Shown here: positions 9,169-17,091 of the stretch, piece by piece
Layout: the number at the start of each line of letters is the position of its first letter
Position numbering within the stretch: position 1 is the stretch's first letter
Source: Taklimakanibacter sp050251035
Lineage (GTDB): Bacteria > Pseudomonadota > Alphaproteobacteria > Rhizobiales > Aestuariivirgaceae
Assembly (NCBI GenBank): GCA_050251035.1
Contig: JBFWNN010000017.1
Span: 1 to 64,000 of the forward strand
Length of the DNA: 64,000 nt
Reading direction: 5' to 3'
Position numbers and translations under genes: made by a program
Notes under the pieces: model-generated
What the model was told of the DNA's origin: nothing
The model's database searches: none
Seen by the model: the letters and a program-made list of their open reading frames with translations, nothing else

Positions 9169-9197
9169 CGGATATCTGATCATAACCATATTGTCAA
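9169..9197 (-). promoter_or_regulatory. Sigma70-type promoter of the sugar operon
   Basis: Read on the minus strand: a consensus -35 TTGACA (9197-9192), a 17-base spacer, and -10 TATCCG (9174-9169). Transcription would start near 9162, leaving a leader of about 38 bases to the GTG at 9124. The -35 box sits exactly in the centre of the long palindrome at 9175-9213. Confidence 0.65.
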
Positions 9198-9213
9198 TCT
9201 GGTTATGATCAGA
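9175..9213. promoter_or_regulatory. Palindromic operator, probable GntR-regulator site
   Basis: Perfect 14-base arms TCTGATCATAACCA (9175-9188) and TGGTTATGATCAGA (9200-9213). The 11-base centre contains ATTG-T-CAAT, so nearly the whole 39 bases is symmetric. It covers the -35 box and most of the spacer of the operon promoter, ideal for repression. The neighbouring gntR gene has a 14-of-16 match to one half in its own promoter. Confidence 0.75.
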
Positions 9214-9224
9214 ATACGGAAACT

Positions 9225-10091
9225 TCAGGAATCAGCCTTGATCGCGGACGGGCCCACCGCCATGTGGATGCGGGCGAGCGACGAATTGTAGACCGCCTCG
9301 TAATATTCGAGCGGCATCTCGTCGGTGTCATAGGCGAGGGATTCGATCGCGATCAGCGGCGTGTGGGCCGACACGCCCATCTGCTCGACATGCTCCGGCT
9401 TGGGCAGCGTCGCCGTCAGCCAGCGATCGGCGCGCGACAGGGTTATGCCATAGAACTCGCGCAGGGTCTGGAAGACGGACTTGTTCTCGAGGTCGCGCGT
9501 CTCGAGCCCGGGCACGCGATGCCCGGGCAAGGAGATATGCGTCATGGTGATCGGGACGCCGTCTGACATGTACACCCGCCCGATGCGCACGACGTCGCCT
9601 TCCGGCGGAAGCCCGAATATGCGGCGCTCCTTCTCGGACGGCTTCGTCCGCGCGAATTCGAACGTCCTGGTCGAGACCGTGTGGCCTTTGGCGGTCAGAT
9701 CTCCGAACACGCCGAGATTGGTGGCCATGAAGTCGACATGCTCGCGCGGCGGCGCGACGAACATGCCCTTGCGCGGCATCTTGATGATCCGCCCGTCGAC
9801 CGAGAGCGCCCCCAAGGCCGCGCGCACCACCGGCTTGGAGACGCCGAAGATCTCGCAGAAGGCCTGTTCGGACGGGATCCGCGAATTGGCCGCGAGGACG
9901 CCCTTGTTCATCGCGTCCTCGATGCGATTGCGCAGCTGCACCCACAGCGGCGCCATGTCGTCGCGCTCGAGCGTCGTCCTGGCGCCGAGCTTGCGCAGCG
10001 CCGCCGCGGCCTTGGCATCCTCCCGGTCATAGCTGGGTCTCCCCCGGCCTCGCGATTTGGCTTTTGTCACGGCACGTCTTCCCATGGCCAT
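9225..10091 (-). CDS. GntR-family transcriptional regulator with UTRA domain (HutC subfamily)
   Basis: A 288-residue protein. About 45 basic N-terminal residues precede a winged helix-turn-helix (near 46-115; PLWVQLRNRIEDAMNKG, then RIPSEQAFCEIFGVSKPVVRAAL). A UTRA effector domain follows to the C-terminus and would bind a small sugar or acid ligand. Encoded immediately upstream of the sugar operon on the same strand, it most likely represses that operon through the palindrome at 9175-9213 and controls itself through 10109-10124. The predicted transcription start is so close to the ATG that the mRNA may have almost no leader. Confidence 0.88.
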   Translation of the reverse strand: MAMGRRAVTKAKSRGRGRPSYDREDAKAAAALRKLGARTTLERDDMAPLWVQLRNRIEDAMNKGVLAANSRIPSEQAFCEIFGVSKPVVRAALGALSVDGRIIKMPRKGMFVAPPREHVDFMATNLGVFGDLTAKGHTVSTRTFEFARTKPSEKERRIFGLPPEGDVVRIGRVYMSDGVPITMTHISLPGHRVPGLETRDLENKSVFQTLREFYGITLSRADRWLTATLPKPEHVEQMGVSAHTPLIAIESLAYDTDEMPLEYYEAVYNSSLARIHMAVGPSAIKADS

Positions 10092-10101
10092 CCCAGCGCG
10101 C

Positions 10102-10129
10102 AGATTATTGGTTATGAGTAGAATTGCAA
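10102..10129 (-). promoter_or_regulatory. gntR promoter with embedded operator half-site
   Basis: On the minus strand: -35 TTGCAA (10129-10124), 16-base spacer, -10 TAATCT (10107-10102). The sequence TGGTTATGAGTAGAAT at 10109-10124 fills the spacer and matches one arm of the operon palindrome plus its flank at 14 of 16 positions. This predicts negative autoregulation of the GntR protein. Confidence 0.6.
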
Positions 10130-10182
10130 GGGACGTCGTCGCGGCGGGCCTGGGCCGGGACGCCTTTCACCGGCTTGGAGTA

Positions 10183-10890
10183 TCAGATCGCCAGGTACTT
10201 CTTGGCGATCTTCGGGTCCTTCAGCGCGGCGGGCTCGATCTCGGCGGTGATGGCGCCCTTGTCCATCACCAGGCAGCGGTCCGCCGCGGCCTCGATCAGC
10301 TCGAGATTCTGCTCGACGATCACCACCGTCAGCTTCTCCTCGCTGCTCAGCCTGACGATGATGCGGCCGATCTCCTGGATGATATTGGGCTGGATGCCTT
10401 CCGAGGGCTCGTCGAGCAGGACCAGCTTGGGCTCGCCGATGAGAATCCGCCCGATCGCCAGCTGCTGCTGCTCGCCGCCGCTCATCGTCCCGGCCTTCTG
10501 CGCCAGGCGCTCGCGCAGGCGCGGAAAGAACCGGAACACGCGGTCGTAATTCGCGCGCGTCGAGCCGGCGGCGGATCCGACGGTTTCCCCGGCCGCCAGG
10601 TTCTCGCCCACCGTCATCCGCCCGAAAATGCCGCGGCCCTGCGGCACATAGCCGATGCCGTGGCGCGCCCGGCGGGCGGCCGTGAACGGCGTGATCGTCT
10701 CCCCATCGAGCTCGATCGCGCCCGACATGACCGGCAGGAGTCCGATGAGCGTCTTCATCAGCGTCGTCTTGCCGACGCCGTTGCGGCCGATGACGGCCAG
10801 GACCTCGCCGCGCTTCGCCTGGAAATCCATTCCATTCAGGACGCGCGTGCGGCCATAGCCGGATGTGAGGTTGGAGACCTGCAGAAGCAT
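10183..10890 (-). CDS. urtE: Urea/amide ABC transporter ATP-binding protein, LivF type (UrtE-like)
   Basis: A 235-residue LivF-family ATPase with Walker A GRNGVGKTT near residue 36, signature MSGGEQQQLAIGR, Walker B LVLLDEPSEG, and the switch region VVIVEQN. It is the last of five genes in the order A-B-C-D-E, the standard urt layout, and lies on the same strand just after the urease operon. It would drive urea (or short-chain amide) import. LivF-type ATPases of different substrate groups are hard to separate, so the urt name rests mainly on context. Confidence 0.82.
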   Translation of the reverse strand: MLLQVSNLTSGYGRTRVLNGMDFQAKRGEVLAVIGRNGVGKTTLMKTLIGLLPVMSGAIELDGETITPFTAARRARHGIGYVPQGRGIFGRMTVGENLAAGETVGSAAGSTRANYDRVFRFFPRLRERLAQKAGTMSGGEQQQLAIGRILIGEPKLVLLDEPSEGIQPNIIQEIGRIIVRLSSEEKLTVVIVEQNLELIEAAADRCLVMDKGAITAEIEPAALKDPKIAKKYLAI

Positions 10891-10902
10891 GCGCTGTCCT
10901 CG

Positions 10903-11652
10903 CTATCTCTTTCCCAGGTAGATCTGGCGGACGGCGTCGTTCTCCTCGATCTCGCCGAAGCTGCCCTGGGCGAAAAGCCGGCCGAGATGGAAGACGCTGG
11001 TCCGCGCATTGAGGCTGCGCACGAATTCCATGTCATGCTCGATCAGGACGACGGTGACGCCGTTGCTGTTGAGATTGCGGATGATGTCTCCCGTCTTCTC
11101 GGTCTCGCCGTCCGACATGCCGGCGACCGGCTCGTCGAGCAAGAGCACCTCGGGCTGCGTCGCGAGCGCCATGGCGATGGACAGCCATTGCTGCTGGCCG
11201 TGCGACAGGTTCCGCACCATGATCTCCTCGGCGCCATCCAGCTGGATGAGAGACAGCAAGGCTTCGGCCTGGGCGGGGATCTGCGCCGACGCGACGTGGC
11301 GGCGCAGCGGGATGAAGAGATTCTGATAGACCGTCAGGTCGGGAAACACCCTTATATTCTGGTATTTGATCGACAGTCCCAGCCGGGCGCGCAGGAACGG
11401 CGGCGCTGTGGTGATGTCACGGCCTTTCAGCACGATCTCGCCGGAGGTCGGGCGCTCGAGCCCCATCAGGAGGCGGAACAGCGTGCTCTTGCCGGCCCCG
11501 TTCGGCCCGACGATGCAATGGACCTCGCCCTTGGTCACATGGAAGTCCAGGCCGTCCAGCGCCTTCACGCCGCCGAAATAGCGGCAAAGCCGGCGTACGC
11601 CCAGAACCTCGGCTTTCGTCGCGGCCGCCGCGCTTCCGGTCTCAGACCGCAT
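10903..11652 (-). CDS. urtD: Urea/amide ABC transporter ATP-binding protein, LivG type (UrtD-like)
   Basis: A 249-residue LivG-family ATPase: Walker A GPNGAGKST near 52, Q-loop in SIKYQNIRVFPDLTVYQN, signature in the degenerate form LSHGQQQWLSIAMAL, and Walker B LLLDEPVAGMSDGE. The LSHGQ(Q)xW signature with MSDGE is characteristic of UrtD-type proteins. The start overlaps the end of the permease gene by eleven bases. It forms the heterodimeric motor with the UrtE-like protein. Confidence 0.85.
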   Translation of the reverse strand: MRSETGSAAAATKAEVLGVRRLCRYFGGVKALDGLDFHVTKGEVHCIVGPNGAGKSTLFRLLMGLERPTSGEIVLKGRDITTAPPFLRARLGLSIKYQNIRVFPDLTVYQNLFIPLRRHVASAQIPAQAEALLSLIQLDGAEEIMVRNLSHGQQQWLSIAMALATQPEVLLLDEPVAGMSDGETEKTGDIIRNLNSNGVTVVLIEHDMEFVRSLNARTSVFHLGRLFAQGSFGEIEENDAVRQIYLGKR

Positions 11653-12784
11653 GACGGCGCTCCTTGTCCGGCGCGCGGACGGGCGCAGTGCGGCCGCGCA
11701 GGCGCCCGAACCGTTTCTCGATCGCCTTTCCCAGCGTGTAGAAAACGCCGTCAGGTGCCACGAGCATCGAGGCGATCAGGATGGCCCCCAGCACGAACAT
11801 CGAATATTCGCCATACTGGGTCAGCCACAGAGAAAGCCAGTTGAGAACGAAAGCGCCCAACAGGGCCGAGCCCAGGTCCTTGCGGCCGCCCACCGCCACC
11901 CAGATGACGACGAGAATATTGGGCGCGACGCTGAAACCGTCCGGATGGATAAAGGTGCCCCAGGCCGTGTAGAGCGTTCCGGAAAGGCCGGCGAGCGCCG
12001 CGCTGATCGCAAAGGCGACGAGCTGAACCAGCCGCACGTCGTAGCCGAAGGCCTCGGTCCTCTCGGGATCCTCGCGGACGCCCAGGAACACATAGCCCCA
12101 GGTCGAATTGACGAACCAGCGCAGCGCCAGGAACACCACGACCACGACCGCCAGCATGAAATAGTAGAAGGCGACGCTGCGCCCATCGAGCTCGAGCACA
12201 TTGCCGCCGAAACCGAAGATGAGGCTGGGCAGCAGCGGGTCGCTGGGCGATGCCGGCCGCAAGCCGTTCATTCCGCCGAGCGCAGCCGCGCCGATCGTAT
12301 AGAAGGGATCGGCCGTCTGGCGCATGAACAGCCCGAGGAGCAGCGACAGCACCAGCATCAATATGGCGATCGTCACCCCGCGGATGCGGCTGTAGAAGAG
12401 GACGGCGCCGATGACGATGGCCGCGAGGCAGGGCACGAGTATCCCGCCGAGCAAGGCGACATGGGTGTTGCCCTGCGTGCTGATCAGGTTGATCGCCAGG
12501 ACGCCATAGGCATAGCCGCCGATGCAGAAGAACGCCGACTGGCCGAGGCTCAGGATACCGCAATAGCCCCAGATCAGGCAGAGGCTGAGCGCGAGAAGCC
12601 CGGAGATGAGAAAGTTGCTGAACGAGATCAGCTGATAGCGCGAGACAAACTCGGGCACCAGCGCCATGAGGGCCACGAGGCCCGCGACACAGATCCAGAA
12701 GAGAGGACCGCGTCCGAGTGTCTGGGGTCCGTCGAAGCAGGCGGTGATCGAACGTGCGGCGCGCGGCCGAGGTGGGGCGGCCAT
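11642..12784 (-). CDS. urtC: Urea/amide ABC transporter permease, LivM type (UrtC-like)
   Basis: A 380-residue polytopic membrane protein of the LivM family with a Pro/Arg-rich cytoplasmic N-terminus of about 30 residues, then eight to ten membrane segments. The LivM pattern GYCGILSLGQSAFFCIGGYAYG is present. The ATG follows the stop of the LivH-type gene with no spacer and has GGAGG upstream within that gene. It provides one half of the inner-membrane channel. Confidence 0.85.
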   Translation of the reverse strand: MAAPPRPRAARSITACFDGPQTLGRGPLFWICVAGLVALMALVPEFVSRYQLISFSNFLISGLLALSLCLIWGYCGILSLGQSAFFCIGGYAYGVLAINLISTQGNTHVALLGGILVPCLAAIVIGAVLFYSRIRGVTIAILMLVLSLLLGLFMRQTADPFYTIGAAALGGMNGLRPASPSDPLLPSLIFGFGGNVLELDGRSVAFYYFMLAVVVVVFLALRWFVNSTWGYVFLGVREDPERTEAFGYDVRLVQLVAFAISAALAGLSGTLYTAWGTFIHPDGFSVAPNILVVIWVAVGGRKDLGSALLGAFVLNWLSLWLTQYGEYSMFVLGAILIASMLVAPDGVFYTLGKAIEKRFGRLRGRTAPVRAPDKERRHAV

Positions 12785-13666
12785 CTATTTCGTCCTCCGC
12801 AGCGTTCCGAGGTAGCCCGATATCCCGGTGGGGAACAGGACGAGGGCCAGCATCGCCGCCGCCATGATCGAAACATAGCCGACATACTGGTTGAAGAGGT
12901 TGACCGTGATCGTCTGGACGCCCGACAGATAGACCGCGCTGGAGAGCAGGCCCGCCAGGGCGCTGGCGCCGCCGCCCACGACGACGGTGATGAAGGCGAG
13001 CGGCGTGTAGTTCATGCCGAAGAAGGGAGAGATCGTGGAGGTCATCGCGAACATGCCGCCGGCAATGCCGGCGAGGGCGGAGCCCAGGCCGAAGGTCGCA
13101 GAATAGACGAAGCGCGTGTCGATGCCGAGCGCCTCCGCCATGTCCGGGCGCTCCATGGTGGCGCGCGCCCGGCGGCCGAAGGAGGTGCGGGTGAAGATCA
13201 GCCATACGCCGACGATGAGCAGCAGCGCGACCAGGAACAGCACAAGGCGGAACCATCCGAAGGACAGGTCGCCGACCCGGAAGCTGCCGAGCGGCGTCGG
13301 GACGTTGAGCACCGAGGGACCGAAGATCAACAGGAAGCCCTGGCTCAGCACCAGGCTCAATCCCCAGGTCACCACCAGCGAGGAGAGCAACTGGCCGTAG
13401 AACCGCCGGATGATCAGCCGCTCGAGGACCACGCCGACGATCGCGGCTCCAGCGCCTGCCAGCAAGACCGCCAGCACGATCGGCGCGCCGGCATGGTAAG
13501 TGTAGGCGGTTATATAGGCGCCGATCATCATGAGCTCGCCATGCGCCATGTTGATCACGCCCATCATGCCGAAAATGAGAATGAGGCCGATCGAGGCCAG
13601 GATCAGGAGCGCCGCATTGTCGGCATACTGGTAGACAAAGCTGAAAATCGTCTCGACGAACTCCAT
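12785..13666 (-). CDS. urtB: Urea/amide ABC transporter permease, LivH type (UrtB-like)
   Basis: A 293-residue LivH-family permease with about eight membrane segments. It has the family motif MGVINMAHGELMMIGAY near the N-terminus and the EAA-type coupling region around RPDMAEALGIDTRFVY. AGGAAGG precedes the ATG. It is partner of the LivM-type protein encoded without spacing downstream. A small hairpin separates it from the upstream binding-protein gene. Confidence 0.85.
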   Translation of the reverse strand: MEFVETIFSFVYQYADNAALLILASIGLILIFGMMGVINMAHGELMMIGAYITAYTYHAGAPIVLAVLLAGAGAAIVGVVLERLIIRRFYGQLLSSLVVTWGLSLVLSQGFLLIFGPSVLNVPTPLGSFRVGDLSFGWFRLVLFLVALLLIVGVWLIFTRTSFGRRARATMERPDMAEALGIDTRFVYSATFGLGSALAGIAGGMFAMTSTISPFFGMNYTPLAFITVVVGGGASALAGLLSSAVYLSGVQTITVNLFNQYVGYVSIMAAAMLALVLFPTGISGYLGTLRRTK

Positions 13667-13687
13667 GCCCTTCCTCGTGTGAAATGG

Positions 13688-13710
13688 GGCGCACCCTGGC
13701 CGGATGCGCC
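13688..13710 (-). promoter_or_regulatory. Intercistronic hairpin between urtA and urtB
   Basis: Inverted repeat GGCGCA (13688-13693) and TGCGCC (13705-13710) with an 11-base loop, in the 58-base gap between the urtA stop and the urtB start. It is weaker than the hairpins after the other binding-protein genes in the window, but in the same place. Confidence 0.4.
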
Positions 13711-13724
13711 GCCCTTGGCAGTGT

Positions 13725-15002
13725 CTATTTGAAGAAGTCCGCCCATTTCGGATTGTCGGGCGGCAGGAACTGACGGTTCGGCGCCGACTTGCGCATGTCC
13801 ACGCCGATTTCCCTCAGGAAGGTCGGTTCCGTCAGGCCGAGATCGGTGATCAGCGCCAGGCTGTGATCGTCGCCCACCTTGAACAGATAGGAGCGCATCG
13901 CGGCATGATGCTGGTCGCCGCGCAAGGTCCATGGGCCGCCCGGCGCATCAGGCACCTCGATGTCGCTTTCGAGCGCCTGGATGGTCGCCTCCGTCTCGGT
14001 GGTGCCGGCCTTCTCCCAGGCCTTCGCCATGGCCTTGACCGCGACATAGCCGAAGCCCGCATGCTCGTTGACATAGGGCACGTCCGGGAACATCGCGCGG
14101 ATGGCGGCGGCGAACTTCTTGCTGGCATCGCCCGGGACATCTTCGATATAGCCTGGGGAGACATGCATGTTGGCGAGCGTCGGCGGCGCGAAACGCTTGT
14201 GCTCATAGCCGTCCGAGATCGTGACGTTCGACCACACCGGCGTCTTCAGCCCGGCGGCCTGCGCCTGCGGATAGAACTGGACCTGCTCGGCGCCGACAAG
14301 ACAATGGACCTGGAAGTCCGGCTTGATCTTCTGGATCTTGTCGATGGTCGCCTGCCATTGCGAGACGCCGAAGGGGAAATACTCGTCCATTTCGAGCTTA
14401 CCGCCATAGAGGCCGGCGGCGGTGCGTGTCCACTGACCGATGGCGCGGCAGAAATTGTAGTCGGCGCCGATATAGATGAGGCGCTTGCCGTAATTGTCGA
14501 TCATCCATTTCAGCGCCGGGAGCACCTGCTGCTCGGGCGTCGGGCCGGAAAAGAAGGAATAGTGGTCGGCGATGCCGCCCTCGCCCTGGTTGTTGTGCCA
14601 GAAGATGACCTTGTTGCGCGTAACTTCGCGGCGGGCCGCCTCTCTTTCGGCGCCGGTATAGCCGGCCATGACCACATCGGCCTCGTCGTCGAAGATGCAC
14701 TTCTGGGCCAGCTCCTGATAGCGCTTGATGTCCGACTGCCCATCATAGGTCACCAGCTTGATGAGCTTCTTGCCGTCCTTGAGCTGCACGCCGCCGGCGT
14801 CGTTGATCTCCTTGACGGCAAGCTGATAGCCGTAGGTCTTCGGCGTCGCCATGATCGAGAAGTCACCGGACAGATCGTCGATCGTGCAGACGACGACCTG
14901 CTCCTTCGCGTGAACACCGGTGGCTCCGGCGAAAGCGGCCGCGAGCAGGCCGAATGCGAGGCCTGCAAGACTCCTGAACGGCCGAGACAGCACTGTAGAC
15001 AT
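13725..15002 (-). CDS. urtA: Urea/short-chain amide ABC transporter substrate-binding protein (UrtA/AmiC type)
   Basis: A 425-residue secreted receptor. The signal peptide follows ATG 15002 (basic MSTVLSRPFRS, hydrophobic core, cleavage near VHAKE) and GGGAGG lies nine bases upstream. The mature part has the two-domain Leu/amide-binding fold with VCTIDDLSGDFS at its start and YIGADYNFCRAIGQW and WQATIDKIQKIKPDFQV further on, typical of UrtA/AmiC/FmdD proteins. A GTG at 15011 abuts the ribosome site and is unlikely. Next to urease and a LuxR regulator, urea is the most probable ligand; formamide or acetamide remain possible. Confidence 0.83.
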   Translation of the reverse strand: MSTVLSRPFRSLAGLAFGLLAAAFAGATGVHAKEQVVVCTIDDLSGDFSIMATPKTYGYQLAVKEINDAGGVQLKDGKKLIKLVTYDGQSDIKRYQELAQKCIFDDEADVVMAGYTGAEREAARREVTRNKVIFWHNNQGEGGIADHYSFFSGPTPEQQVLPALKWMIDNYGKRLIYIGADYNFCRAIGQWTRTAAGLYGGKLEMDEYFPFGVSQWQATIDKIQKIKPDFQVHCLVGAEQVQFYPQAQAAGLKTPVWSNVTISDGYEHKRFAPPTLANMHVSPGYIEDVPGDASKKFAAAIRAMFPDVPYVNEHAGFGYVAVKAMAKAWEKAGTTETEATIQALESDIEVPDAPGGPWTLRGDQHHAAMRSYLFKVGDDHSLALITDLGLTEPTFLREIGVDMRKSAPNRQFLPPDNPKWADFFK

Positions 15003-15028
15003 GGTCGGCACCCTCCCTGTTGAAATTG

Positions 15029-15069
15029 GGACCCGCCAAGGGTCCGGGCACACGGCAAGCGCCTGTGTG
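15029..15069 (-). promoter_or_regulatory. Two tandem hairpins in the urtA leader
   Basis: On the minus strand the first hairpin (15069-15049) pairs CACAC with GTGTG and GGC with GCC around a four-base loop, with one bulged base. The second (15045-15029) pairs GGACCC with GGGTCC around a five-base loop. They lie three bases apart, with the second ending about twelve bases before the ribosome site. This structured leader could act as a translation or attenuation switch or protect the 5' end. Confidence 0.45.
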
Positions 15070-15113
15070 TCCCCAGATTGGTGCCAAATTGCGGGAATCG
15101 GAATCACCTCAGC

Positions 15114-15140
15114 GGGGCTACCCAAAAGGGGTATTTCGTC
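15114..15140 (-). promoter_or_regulatory. Regulatory element shared by the urt and ure operons (urt copy)
   Basis: On the + strand it reads GGGGCTACC-N2-AAAGGG-N-TAT-N2-CGTC and matches the element at 21698-21724 at 22 of 27 positions. It contains a perfect inverted repeat TACCC-N5-GGGTA. It lies about 112 bases upstream of the urtA start and just after the LuxR gene. It is a likely activator binding site. Confidence 0.65.
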
Positions 15141-15148
15141 CGCGTCCT

Positions 15149-15925
15149 TCAGTTGTAAGCTCGGCCTGCCTGGATGCTGAAATCGGCGATTATCCCCAGC
15201 TGCGAGGCCTTGGCGATCGCATGGTTCCGGTTGCTCGCATTCAGCTTCAGGATGGCCTTCTTGATGTGAAGGCGGACCGTTTCCATGGATATGTTCAATA
15301 TGCTCGATATTTCGTAGGAGGTCTTGCCGGCCGCCGCCCAGCTCAGGCATTCCAGCTCGCGCGACGTCAGCCGTGTCGGACTGGCGTGATCGACCTGGCT
15401 TTCGAAATGCTTCTCATGGATCGTCTGGTGGAACAGATGTGTGAGATGGAACATCCGCTCGCGCGCTTCCGACAGTATTTTCTGATGATCGGCCGTCGAG
15501 CGGTCGATGATGGCGCTGACCACCGCAAACCGGCCGAAGGGTAAATGGACGGGTATGGTCATGCCGCGACTTAAGCCGAAATCCGCGAGATATTTCCAGG
15601 CCGCCCGCTGGCCGGAGCTCAGCCGCTCGGAATCCTGAACGTCGCTCCACAGGAACGGCAAGGTGCCGTCGAAGCAGGCATGATAATAGGGGTCGATCGA
15701 CATATATTGCAGCCAGCCCCTTTCCCAGCCGCGCGGAAAATTCCGGACATTCAGTTTCAGCGGCAACCACTCGCCGCCCGGCAATTGCGGCGGCGAGGAC
15801 TGATAGGCATAGAGAACTTGGGTGAAGCCGAACCCGCTGGCGATTTCGAACAGCTTGTCGAGCGCCTGCTGAAAATCAGTCGCGTGATCGAGCTTCGCGC
15901 GATAGTCACGGAGTTCAGCGACCAT
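15149..15925 (-). CDS. LuxR-family transcriptional regulator with autoinducer-binding-type domain (LuxR solo)
   Basis: A 258-residue protein. The N-terminal 165 residues have the acyl-homoserine-lactone-binding fold pattern, with D78-P79, W93 and G121 at the spacing of LasR/TraR, although the Tyr before the DP is not cleanly placed. A GerE helix-turn-helix follows at about 186-245 (LTSRELECLSWAAAGK, then SMETVRLHIKKAILKL). GGGAGG six bases before ATG 15925 favours this start over the ATG at 15943. No luxI-type synthase is in the window. Sited between the ure and urt operons, it probably controls both; the ligand may be plant-derived or not an AHL at all. Confidence 0.87.
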   Translation of the reverse strand: MVAELRDYRAKLDHATDFQQALDKLFEIASGFGFTQVLYAYQSSPPQLPGGEWLPLKLNVRNFPRGWERGWLQYMSIDPYYHACFDGTLPFLWSDVQDSERLSSGQRAAWKYLADFGLSRGMTIPVHLPFGRFAVVSAIIDRSTADHQKILSEARERMFHLTHLFHQTIHEKHFESQVDHASPTRLTSRELECLSWAAAGKTSYEISSILNISMETVRLHIKKAILKLNASNRNHAIAKASQLGIIADFSIQAGRAYN

Positions 15926-16230
15926 CCTGTGCCTCCCAGGCATATTTTTCTTATGGGAAATATTCTACATGGAATAACCCAGAGCACAAGCGTCAGTCGC
16001 AGTTGCTTCGGTTCAGAGTGACGCATGCTCCGCATCGGCCGCGCGTCAGACGATATGCAGCCTACGGAAGAAATTCTACCTGACGAGGTTGCATAATTTT
16101 TGGCCCATGTGTCGCCTCAACAGGCACATGACAGCAAAGCGGGCCACACCTGGAGAGAGCCAGGCCGATCATCCTGTCAGATGAATTTCAAAAATAAACT
16201 GGCCCTGCGCGTCGCGCGCGAAGCGCCAAT
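15926..16230. other. Gap between ureD and the luxR-type gene
   Basis: About 305 bases without a convincing gene. The ureD-proximal end (about 16190-16228) has a GC-rich stretch with GCGCG/CGCGC complementarity followed on the minus strand by TTTATTTTT, a possible rho-independent terminator of the urease operon. The luxR-proximal part is AT-richer and should hold its promoter, but I cannot define boxes. No copy of the shared urt/ure element was seen here. Confidence 0.35.
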
Positions 16231-17091
16231 TCAGCATTTGTTGATCCGCCTGGCCGATTTTCCACACAGCAGTGGCCGCGTGACGCGCCACACGGAGAAG
16301 ATCGCGTCCTGCGCCTGCCAGGTTTCTTCCGCGAGGATACGCACCACGATCAGCCCGCCGATGCGCGAGGCGCCGACCGTGACCCCCTGGATCTCATCGA
16401 CCTGGGTCTCGAGTGACCGCTCGATGTCGGCCGGCCATTCCGCGCCGTAGCAGAACACCGTCGCCATATGCCGGGCGCCGGCCCAAAGCTCCTTCAGTTC
16501 CTCCACCTCCTCCGCATTGGCCATGAGGAGGCGGTCGGAGATGATCGGCTTGCCATCGACGACGATGGTGAACTCGGAACGCAGCTCGGAGAACATGAAC
16601 TCCTCCCCGGCGCCGAAATGAACCCGCCCGGCCGAGATCATATCGGTGGCGAAGAGCCGGGAATCGGGCGCGAGCTCGATGGTCGTGTGCCGCCGGATGC
16701 GGCTTTTCGCGAAGGGAATGGCCTCATCGGGCAGGTATTCGAGCACCGCGCCGGGGCCGACGGTGAAGTCGACCGTCTCCTCGCAACTTCCGCCGCTCAG
16801 GCATTTGTAATATTTACTCGCCGCCGTCGTCGTCACCAAGGTCCTTGTGCCGGCGTCCAGCATGCCGTTGAAATAGGACGCATCGCCTTCGACGAAGCCC
16901 CCGCCGCTGTTGATGAGCAGCAGGAAGGGCTGATCATCATGATCCTGATAGTGGCAGCCCTGCCATTGAAAAGGTATCCGCCACGCATGCGGATCGATTT
17001 CGGTGCGCCCGTTGCGCAGCTTGGCGTGGACATTCAGCAGGGCATGCTTGCCGATGACCCATTGCGGGTCGGGATGACGGATATCAGGCAC
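16231..17091 (-). CDS. ureD: Urease accessory protein UreD
   Basis: A 286-residue UreD/UreH-family protein, usual length. Visible signatures are LLINSGGGFVEGD (about 57-69), TTTAASKYYKC, the LEYLPDEAIPFAKSR stretch, and DMISAGRVHFGAGEEF. UreD binds apo-urease and, with UreF and UreG, channels nickel into the active site. The start is GTG 17091 with GGAG nine bases upstream and overlaps the end of ureG by eight bases. It is the last gene of the operon, the A-B-C-E-F-G-D order of the second urease locus known in Brucella, rather than the common D-first order. Confidence 0.93.
   Translation of the reverse strand: MPDIRHPDPQWVIGKHALLNVHAKLRNGRTEIDPHAWRIPFQWQGCHYQDHDDQPFLLLINSGGGFVEGDASYFNGMLDAGTRTLVTTTAASKYYKCLSGGSCEETVDFTVGPGAVLEYLPDEAIPFAKSRIRRHTTIELAPDSRLFATDMISAGRVHFGAGEEFMFSELRSEFTIVVDGKPIISDRLLMANAEEVEELKELWAGARHMATVFCYGAEWPADIERSLETQVDEIQGVTVGASRIGGLIVVRILAEETWQAQDAIFSVWRVTRPLLCGKSARRINKC

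Noticed and set aside
9125..9169. ATG at 9169 as the start of the first sugar-operon SDR
   Set aside because: It lies within the predicted -10 box and has no ribosome site, while GTG 9124 has GGGAGGA at good spacing and the normal SDR N-terminus.
15070..15095. Possible sigma54 promoter (TGGCAC then CTGGGG) upstream of urtA
   Set aside because: The -12 GC element is missing at the required ten-base distance from the -24 GG, so it does not meet the consensus.
15003..15148. Guanidine-type (ykkC) riboswitch in the urtA leader
   Set aside because: Hairpins are present but the conserved ykkC loop and junction sequences are not.
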